Origin: Alphaproteobacteria bacterium
Lineage (GTDB): Bacteria; Pseudomonadota; Alphaproteobacteria; Micavibrionales; Micavibrionaceae
Direction: 5' to 3'
DNA length: 64,000 bases
NCBI GenBank assembly: GCA_017999645.1
Contig: JAGNLJ010000001.1
Location: 62,001-126,000 of the forward strand
Below the pieces are notes generated by a model. The model was not told where the DNA came from. It searched no databases and saw nothing but the letters and a program-made list of their open reading frames with translations. Positions 59,327-64,000 of the stretch are shown piece after piece (within the stretch, counting starts at the first letter, position 1; the number at the start of each line of letters is the position of its first letter). Made by a program: the position numbers and the translations under genes.

Positions 59327-60043
59327 CTACTCTTCTTCTTTGTAGCGGTATCCGACTCCGTAGAGGGTTTCGATGTGGTTGAATTCCGGGTCAAGGTCCT
59401 TGAATTTCTTTCTGACGCGTTTGATGTGCGAATCCACGGTGCGGTCGTCGATATAGATATTCTCACCATACGCCATGTCGATCAACTGGTCCCGGTTGCG
59501 GACGTGGCCGGGCCGTTCGGCCAGGGCCTTGATCAGCAGGTATTCCGTAACGGTGAGGCTGACGGGCTCGTCCTTCCAGGTGCATAGATGTTTGGCGTCG
59601 TCGAGCTTCAGGTGGCCGCGCACTATCTGTTCTTCGGAACCGGAGGTCGCGGCGGCGGGTTCTGCTGCACTGTTCCGGCGCAGCAAAGTCTTGATGCGTT
59701 CGATCAGGAGACGCTGGGAAAACGGTTTTTTTATGTAGTCGTCGGCGCCCATGCGGAGGCCTATGACCTCGTCGACCTCGTCATCGCGCGAGGTCAGGAA
59801 GATCACGGGGATTTTGGATTTTTCGCGGAGGCGCGAGAGGACTTCCATCCCGTCCATGCGCGGCATCTTGATGTCCAGTACGACGAGCTGCGGCAGAGAT
59901 TCCAGCAGTCCTGCCAGCGCGGCTTCGCCGTCATTATAGGTCTTTACCTTAAAGCCTTCGGCCTCCAGCGCCATGGTGACGGAGGTCAGGATGTTGCGGT
60001 CGTCGTCAACTAGGGCAATGGTCGGGGTGGTGGTCGGCGTCAT
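59327..60043 (-). CDS. chvI: Response regulator ChvI type (OmpR family)
   Basis: A 238-residue regulator: receiver ([18 protein letters not shown], phospho-Asp in [16 protein letters not shown], Lys in YIKKPFSQ) and OmpR-type winged-helix ([39 protein letters not shown]). With ChvG it controls envelope and host-interaction genes in alphaproteobacteria. The neighbourhood chvI-chvG-rapZ-ahcY is a lineage hallmark. Confidence 0.95.
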   Translation of the reverse strand: MTPTTTPTIALVDDDRNILTSVTMALEAEGFKVKTYNDGEAALAGLLESLPQLVVLDIKMPRMDGMEVLSRLREKSKIPVIFLTSRDDEVDEVIGLRMGADDYIKKPFSQRLLIERIKTLLRRNSAAEPAAATSGSEEQIVRGHLKLDDAKHLCTWKDEPVSLTVTEYLLIKALAERPGHVRNRDQLIDMAYGENIYIDDRTVDSHIKRVRKKFKDLDPEFNHIETLYGVGYRYKEEE

Positions 60044-60050
60044 GCCGTTA

Positions 60051-61394
60051 TTATCGCCTATCGGCGCAGCTTTTCAAGACATGCCCGGCGAGATAAAGCG
60101 AGCCTGCCACTAAAATGCGACCGGGGTCGTTATTGGCGGTGAGATTTTCGATAGCGGCGTCGATATTTCCCTGAGTCGCGGAGTCGAGGCCCGGCAACTG
60201 CGATTTTACCTGTCGCAACATGGCTTCGCCGGTGTGGGCCTGTGGCTCACCCGGGATATCGACGAACGTGACGGATGAAATATGCTTTTGCAGAATCCTG
60301 ATATAGCGCACGGGATCTTTGCGTCTCATCATGCCGAGGACGAGGTGGAGTTTTTTATCGTCTGCTCCCACCCATTTTTCGGCCTGGGCAGCGAGCGCGT
60401 GGGCTGCGTCGTCATTATGGCCGCCATCGAGCCAGAGTTCCCAACCGTTCTGAAGCGCGAACTCTTTTGTCAGATTCTGGAGGCGGGCGGGCCAGTGGAT
60501 TTTTGTGAGCGCGGCTTTCAGTGCGTCCTGTGAAACGGGGAACTGGTCCTTGATGATCTCCAGTGCGGCGATTGCCGCGCCAGCATTAGCGATTTGATGA
60601 CTCCCCTGCAAATTTGGGCGCGGCAGAGTCATTTCCACATCTTTATGCACAAATTTAAACACGTCATCATTCTCGTGCGTGAACCATTCCGCACCGCTGC
60701 GCGACAGGGGTGAGCCGTTTTGAATTGCGATGCCGGAGAGGATTTTGCCGACGCCTGCCGCTTGCGATTCAGGGCTCTGCGCGGCGATGACGCAGGGGAT
60801 GCCTGGTTTAATGATGCCGCCTTTTTCAGCGGCGATTTTGTGGAGGGAATCGCCCAGGAATTCCATGTGGTCGTAGGAGACCGAGCCGATGATGCTGACC
60901 AGTGGTTTGTCGATGATATTGGTGCAATCGAGCCGCCCCCCTAAACCGACCTCGAGCAGCAAAATATCGGCCGGGGTGCGGGCGAAGGCTGCGAAAGCGA
61001 GGGCGGTGGTCAGTTCGAAGAAGGTGATGTCGTTATCGCCGTTATATCGAAGCGCCTCGTCGACCAGTGATTCCAGAAAATCGTCGGAGATGTTTTCACC
61101 GGCCAGGACAATGCGCTCGTTAAATTGAATGAGATGCGGCGAGGTATAGGCGTGGATCTTGTAACCTGCTGATTCCAGAGCTGATCGCAGAGTCGCGACG
61201 ATCGAGCCCTTACCGTTGGTGCCCGCGACATGAATGACGGGCGGCAGGTTTTTGTGCGGATTGCCGAATTTTTCGAGCAGTTCAAGATATGGCGCGCGGA
61301 AGCCAGGATTTATGGTTTTGCGGCCAAGCGTGTAGATGTGTTCGAGTTTTTTCCCGAGGGAGGGCGAAGGATGGCGGAGATCGCTCGCATACAT
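60051..61394 (-). CDS. folC: Folylpolyglutamate/dihydrofolate synthase
   Basis: A 447-residue Mur-ligase-fold enzyme for folate synthesis and polyglutamylation. ATP-binding motif [20 protein letters not shown], then [26 protein letters not shown] and [39 protein letters not shown]. It follows accD (19 bp) in the trpB-trpA-accD-folC series. Confidence 0.95.
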   Translation of the reverse strand: MYASDLRHPSPSLGKKLEHIYTLGRKTINPGFRAPYLELLEKFGNPHKNLPPVIHVAGTNGKGSIVATLRSALESAGYKIHAYTSPHLIQFNERIVLAGENISDDFLESLVDEALRYNGDNDITFFELTTALAFAAFARTPADILLLEVGLGGRLDCTNIIDKPLVSIIGSVSYDHMEFLGDSLHKIAAEKGGIIKPGIPCVIAAQSPESQAAGVGKILSGIAIQNGSPLSRSGAEWFTHENDDVFKFVHKDVEMTLPRPNLQGSHQIANAGAAIAALEIIKDQFPVSQDALKAALTKIHWPARLQNLTKEFALQNGWELWLDGGHNDDAAHALAAQAEKWVGADDKKLHLVLGMMRRKDPVRYIRILQKHISSVTFVDIPGEPQAHTGEAMLRQVKSQLPGLDSATQGNIDAAIENLTANNDPGRILVAGSLYLAGHVLKSCADRR

Positions 61395-61412
61395 GGTGTT
61401 CGGCCCCGTGCT

Positions 61413-62459
61413 TTAGGCCCGGCTCTGCTTCGTTTTCTTCTTTTTTGCAGGAAGGCGGAGTTTCTTGAGCGTGACGCGGGCGGCGCGGACCTGTTGCTGC
61501 GCTTTTACGGCGCGTTCGCCTTTGCCGGCGGGGGCTGAAACCATGGAGCCTGCCTTGCCGTTGGCGCGGGGGTTGCCGCCGCCGCTTTTCTTGCCGTTGC
61601 CGGATTGCGCATTCCTGTTCATCATGATGTTCAGGATGCGCGAGAGGGTTTCATGCTGGTCCTTGCGCGCGACAACGAGGTCGACCATGCCTTTTTCGCG
61701 TAAGTACTCGGCCGTCTGGAAATCATCAGGCAGTTTTTCACGCACGGTTTCCTCGATGACGCGGCGGCCAGCAAAGCCGATGGTCGCGCCGGGTTCGGCG
61801 ATGTGGATGTCGCCGACCATCGCGAAGGAAGCCGAAACGCCGCCTGTTGTGGGATCGACGAGGATGACGATGTAGGGCAGGCGTGCCTCTTTCACCATTT
61901 CCACGGCGATAATGGTGCGCGGCATCTGGATGAGAGACAACATGCCTTCCTGCATGCGGGCACCGCCGGAAGCGGGAATGATGATCAGGGCCGATTTCGT
62001 GCGCACCGCCTCTTCGGCGGCCATGATGATGCCTTCGCCGACGCCGGTGCCCATCGAGCCGCCCATGTAGGAGAAATTGAAAGCGGCGACGATGGCGTTC
62101 TGGCCGCCGATCGCGCCCTTGGCGACTGTGAGTGCGTCTTTCAGGCCCGTTTCATTGCGGGCTTCGCGGATGCGGTCGGCATATTTTTTGCGGTCCTTGA
62201 ATTTCAGCGGGTCGGCGGCGACGTCAGGCAATTCCATACGCGTATATTTGCCGCCGTCGAACATGATGGGCAGGCGTTCCTTGACCGTCAGGCGAAGGTG
62301 ATGATTGCAGTGATTGCAGACGTTGAGGTTCTCGGCGAGGTCGCGGCTGAATAGCATGCCGTCGCATTTCGGGCATTTCTGCCAGAGATTGTCGGGAACC
62401 TCCTTGGGTTCGACGAGCGAACGGATTTTGGGACGGATGAAATTGGTCAGCCAGTTCAT
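61413..62459 (-). CDS. accD: Acetyl-CoA carboxylase carboxyltransferase subunit beta
   Basis: A 348-residue subunit with the four-cysteine zinc ribbon (CPKCDGMLFSRDL and CNHCNHH) and the crotonase-like core: GGSMGTGVGEGIIMAAEEAV, ASGGARMQEGMLSLIQM, DPTTGGVSASFAMVGDIHIA and GFAGRRVIEETVREKLPD. After residue ~290 there is a Lys/Arg-rich tail ending KKKKTKQSRA. Works with AccA to transfer CO2 to acetyl-CoA for fatty acid synthesis. Lies 125 bp after trpA. Confidence 0.96.
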   Translation of the reverse strand: MNWLTNFIRPKIRSLVEPKEVPDNLWQKCPKCDGMLFSRDLAENLNVCNHCNHHLRLTVKERLPIMFDGGKYTRMELPDVAADPLKFKDRKKYADRIREARNETGLKDALTVAKGAIGGQNAIVAAFNFSYMGGSMGTGVGEGIIMAAEEAVRTKSALIIIPASGGARMQEGMLSLIQMPRTIIAVEMVKEARLPYIVILVDPTTGGVSASFAMVGDIHIAEPGATIGFAGRRVIEETVREKLPDDFQTAEYLREKGMVDLVVARKDQHETLSRILNIMMNRNAQSGNGKKSGGGNPRANGKAGSMVSAPAGKGERAVKAQQQVRAARVTLKKLRLPAKKKKTKQSRA

Positions 62460-62583
62460 AAGGGTCTATATGCCGTTTGTTTTTATTTATCTTTAAGTGG
62501 CTCTTTTGCTTTTTTAAAGCCGTTTTGCAATGCAAAACGTTGGGCGGAAACTATCGCTGATGGGGGCGGAAAGTCAAGCCGGT

Positions 62584-63375
62584 CTAACCCTTGAGACCAG
62601 TGGAAAGTCCTGAAACTTGTTTTGAAACAATGGTTTGCAGGTCTTTGGCGTCATGGTTGGCGGCGATGGTGTTGATGATGGCCGAGCCGACCACGACGGC
62701 ATCGCCGATCTTCGAGAGGGCCTTAACGTCTTCCGGGGTTTTGATGCCGAAACCGATGGCGATGGGCAGTTTCGTGTGCTTCCTGATCTGCTCGATGTGC
62801 GGGCGGATGGAATCCGGGCTGGCTTTTGCTGCGCCGGTGATGCCGGTGACGGAGACGTAATAAAGAAAGCCGCTGGCGTTATTGACAACGGTGGGGATGC
62901 GGTCGTCTTTCGTCGTCGGGGTGAGCAGGCGGATGAAGTCCAAGCCGTTCTTTTTTGCTGCGGCTTCGAGGTCAGCGGATTCTTCCGGCGGCAGGTCGAC
63001 GATGATGAGGCCGTCGACGCCCGCTTTTGCAGAATCAACGCAGAATTTTTCGTTGCCGTATTGCAGGATTGGGTTCGCGTAGCCCATGAGAACAATGGGA
63101 GTCGTGGAATTACCTGCGCGGAATTGCTGCACCATTTTCAGAGTTTGCTGCATGTCTGCGCCGGTCTTCAATGCGCGAAGGCCTGCGGCCTGGATGACCG
63201 GTCCGTCGGCCATCGGGTCGGTGAAGGGCATGCCGAGCTCGATAATGTCAGCGCCTGCGGCGGGGAGAGATTTCAGAACCTCTAAACTTCGTGCAGCATC
63301 GGGGTCGCCCGCCGTGATAAAGGTGATGAGAGCCGGACGTTTCAGCGCAGCAAATGTCTGGGAAATTCTCGACAT
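62584..63375 (-). CDS. trpA: Tryptophan synthase alpha chain
   Basis: A 263-residue TIM barrel that cleaves indole-3-glycerol phosphate. Catalytic Glu in IIELGMPFTDPMADGPVIQ, Asp in GLIIVDLPPEES, and VSVTGITGAAKAS for phosphate binding. It follows trpB with a 120-bp gap filled by a repeat rather than the usual tight spacing. Confidence 0.96.
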   Translation of the reverse strand: MSRISQTFAALKRPALITFITAGDPDAARSLEVLKSLPAAGADIIELGMPFTDPMADGPVIQAAGLRALKTGADMQQTLKMVQQFRAGNSTTPIVLMGYANPILQYGNEKFCVDSAKAGVDGLIIVDLPPEESADLEAAAKKNGLDFIRLLTPTTKDDRIPTVVNNASGFLYYVSVTGITGAAKASPDSIRPHIEQIRKHTKLPIAIGFGIKTPEDVKALSKIGDAVVVGSAIINTIAANHDAKDLQTIVSKQVSGLSTGLKG

Positions 63376-63490
63376 CCTAACTCCTCACCCAGCCTCGGCT
63401 AAGCTCACATCCGTTCGTTAAGCCTCGGCAACCCTCTCCCTCAGGGAGAGGGTGATGGAGCGAAGCGACAGCGGCTGAGGGGTTATGGTG
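63376..63490. repeat. Dispersed intergenic repeat with CCCTCTCCCT/AGGGAGAGGG hairpin
   Basis: Between trpB and trpA lies a GC-rich element: a perfect inner hairpin CCCTCTCCCT (63431-63440) / AGGGAGAGGG (63443-63452), and outer arms CCTCACCCAGCCTCGG and CAGCGGCTGAGGGGTTAT that are partly complementary. The element interrupts the normally tight trpBA pair. Such hairpin repeats are scattered in many proteobacterial genomes. Confidence 0.65.
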
Positions 63491-63495
63491 TCTCA

Positions 63496-64000
63496 TTATA
63501 ATTTCACGCCCAGTTTTTCAGCGACGGTGAAGATGTCCTTGTCGCCGCGGCCGCACATATTCATGACGAGGATATGGTCCTTCGGCAGTTTGCCCGCGAT
63601 TTTGCAGACATGCGCGAAGGCGTGGCTGGGCTCCAGCGCCGGGATGATGCCCTCAAGCTTCGAGCATAGCTGGAATGCATCAAGGGCCTCCGCATCGGTG
63701 ACTGACACATATTCGACGCGTTTCTGGTCGAACAGCCAGGAATGTTCGGGGCCGATGCCGGGGTAATCGAGGCCTGCGGAAATAGAGTGCGCCTCCTGTA
63801 TCTGCCCGTCTTCATTTTGCAGAAAATAAGATTTCATCCCATGAAGTATACCAGGTTTACCCCCAGTTAAACTCGCAGCATGTTTGTCGGTGTCAACGCC
63901 GTAACCGCCCGCCTCGACGCCGATCAGTTTAACGTCGGTCTCGTCAAGGAAAGGATGGAAAAGGCCCATGGCGTTGCTGCCGCCGCCGATGCAGGCGACG
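63496..64000 (-). CDS. trpB: Tryptophan synthase beta chain (C-terminal part)
   Basis: The gene runs off the right edge; the last ~168 residues are present. Glycine-rich PLP phosphate loop ([15 protein letters not shown]), then [34 protein letters not shown] and [17 protein letters not shown] are typical of TrpB. It makes tryptophan from indole and serine. It is the most upstream member seen of the trpB-trpA-accD-folC group. Confidence 0.96.
   Translation of the reverse strand, partial: VACIGGGSNAMGLFHPFLDETDVKLIGVEAGGYGVDTDKHAASLTGGKPGILHGMKSYFLQNEDGQIQEAHSISAGLDYPGIGPEHSWLFDQKRVEYVSVTDAEALDAFQLCSKLEGIIPALEPSHAFAHVCKIAGKLPKDHILVMNMCGRGDKDIFTVAEKLGVKL

Noticed and set aside
1..64000. CRISPR arrays
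   Set aside because: No set of regularly spaced 24-40-bp direct repeats with unique spacers was seen, and no cas genes.

Overview
The window comes from an alphaproteobacterial chromosome with a GC-rich backbone. The evidence is a set of lineage-typical gene groups: trpB-trpA-accD-folC, chvI/chvG-rapZ-ahcY, addA/addB with murU and tsaE, a DivL-type kinase with tyrosine at the phospho-acceptor position, dnaX-ybaB, a DUF1674 protein, and purU. The organism cannot be named from the sequence alone. Most protein-coding DNA is housekeeping, with few long intergenic gaps.

Layout. 1-12 kb: the 3' end of an HlyD-type secretion adaptor gene, thrS, infC (starting at ATT), an SseB-like protein, a DUF2971 gene of foreign-looking composition, rsmB, chorismate mutase, a 54-residue DUF1674 gene, rimO, a DUF1223 protein, exonuclease III, ybaB, dnaX and the SRP RNA. 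12.3-30.2 kb: a genomic island of about 17.9 kb inserted in the anticodon loop of a tRNA-Thr(CGT) gene. The 5' half of that tRNA lies at 12290-12327 and the complementary 3' half at 30198-30240; both carry the 9-bp core ATTCGTAAT. The island brings its own complete tRNA-Thr(CGT) just inside the left end. 30.3-34.6 kb: a branched-chain amino acid ABC transporter (livHMKGF). 34.9-36.5 kb: a cold-shock protein and a DEAD-box helicase. 36.5-41.8 kb: Nudix, hybrid kinase, MarR regulator, thiol-redox protein, CPA2 antiporter, thioredoxin. 41.8-52.6 kb: addA, addB, murU, tsaE, two small proteins and divL. 52.6-64 kb: HD protein, purU, GNAT, ahcY, rapZ, chvG/chvI, folC, accD, trpA and partial trpB.

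The island has three modules. The left module is a type III CBASS anti-phage system: CD-NTase, HORMA and TRIP13-like ATPase in one operon, with a divergently transcribed four-helix membrane protein as probable effector. The middle module is mobility and replication: AlpA-type regulator, a primase-polymerase split into two overlapping reading frames with a VapE helicase, and a tyrosine integrase. The right module is an AT-rich, tightly packed minus-strand operon: an extra seryl-tRNA synthetase, a ferritin-like (DUF455-type) protein, a Pol-beta-fold nucleotidyltransferase, a glycosyltransferase fused to a GSAM-type aminotransferase, an Asp/Glu-racemase-like protein and a DEDDh exonuclease. I do not recognise this combination. 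It looks like a small-molecule or surface-glycoconjugate pathway, possibly with aminoacyl-tRNA chemistry or SerRS self-protection, and it is the best candidate here for an undescribed system.

Other points worth a look: RapZ lacks the usual P-loop lysine and the hprK/PTS genes usual next to chvG are absent; amgK is absent between tsaE and murU; a 38-codon reading frame overlaps the end of an unknown gene before rapZ; and three dispersed palindromic repeats sit in intergenic gaps of the backbone.
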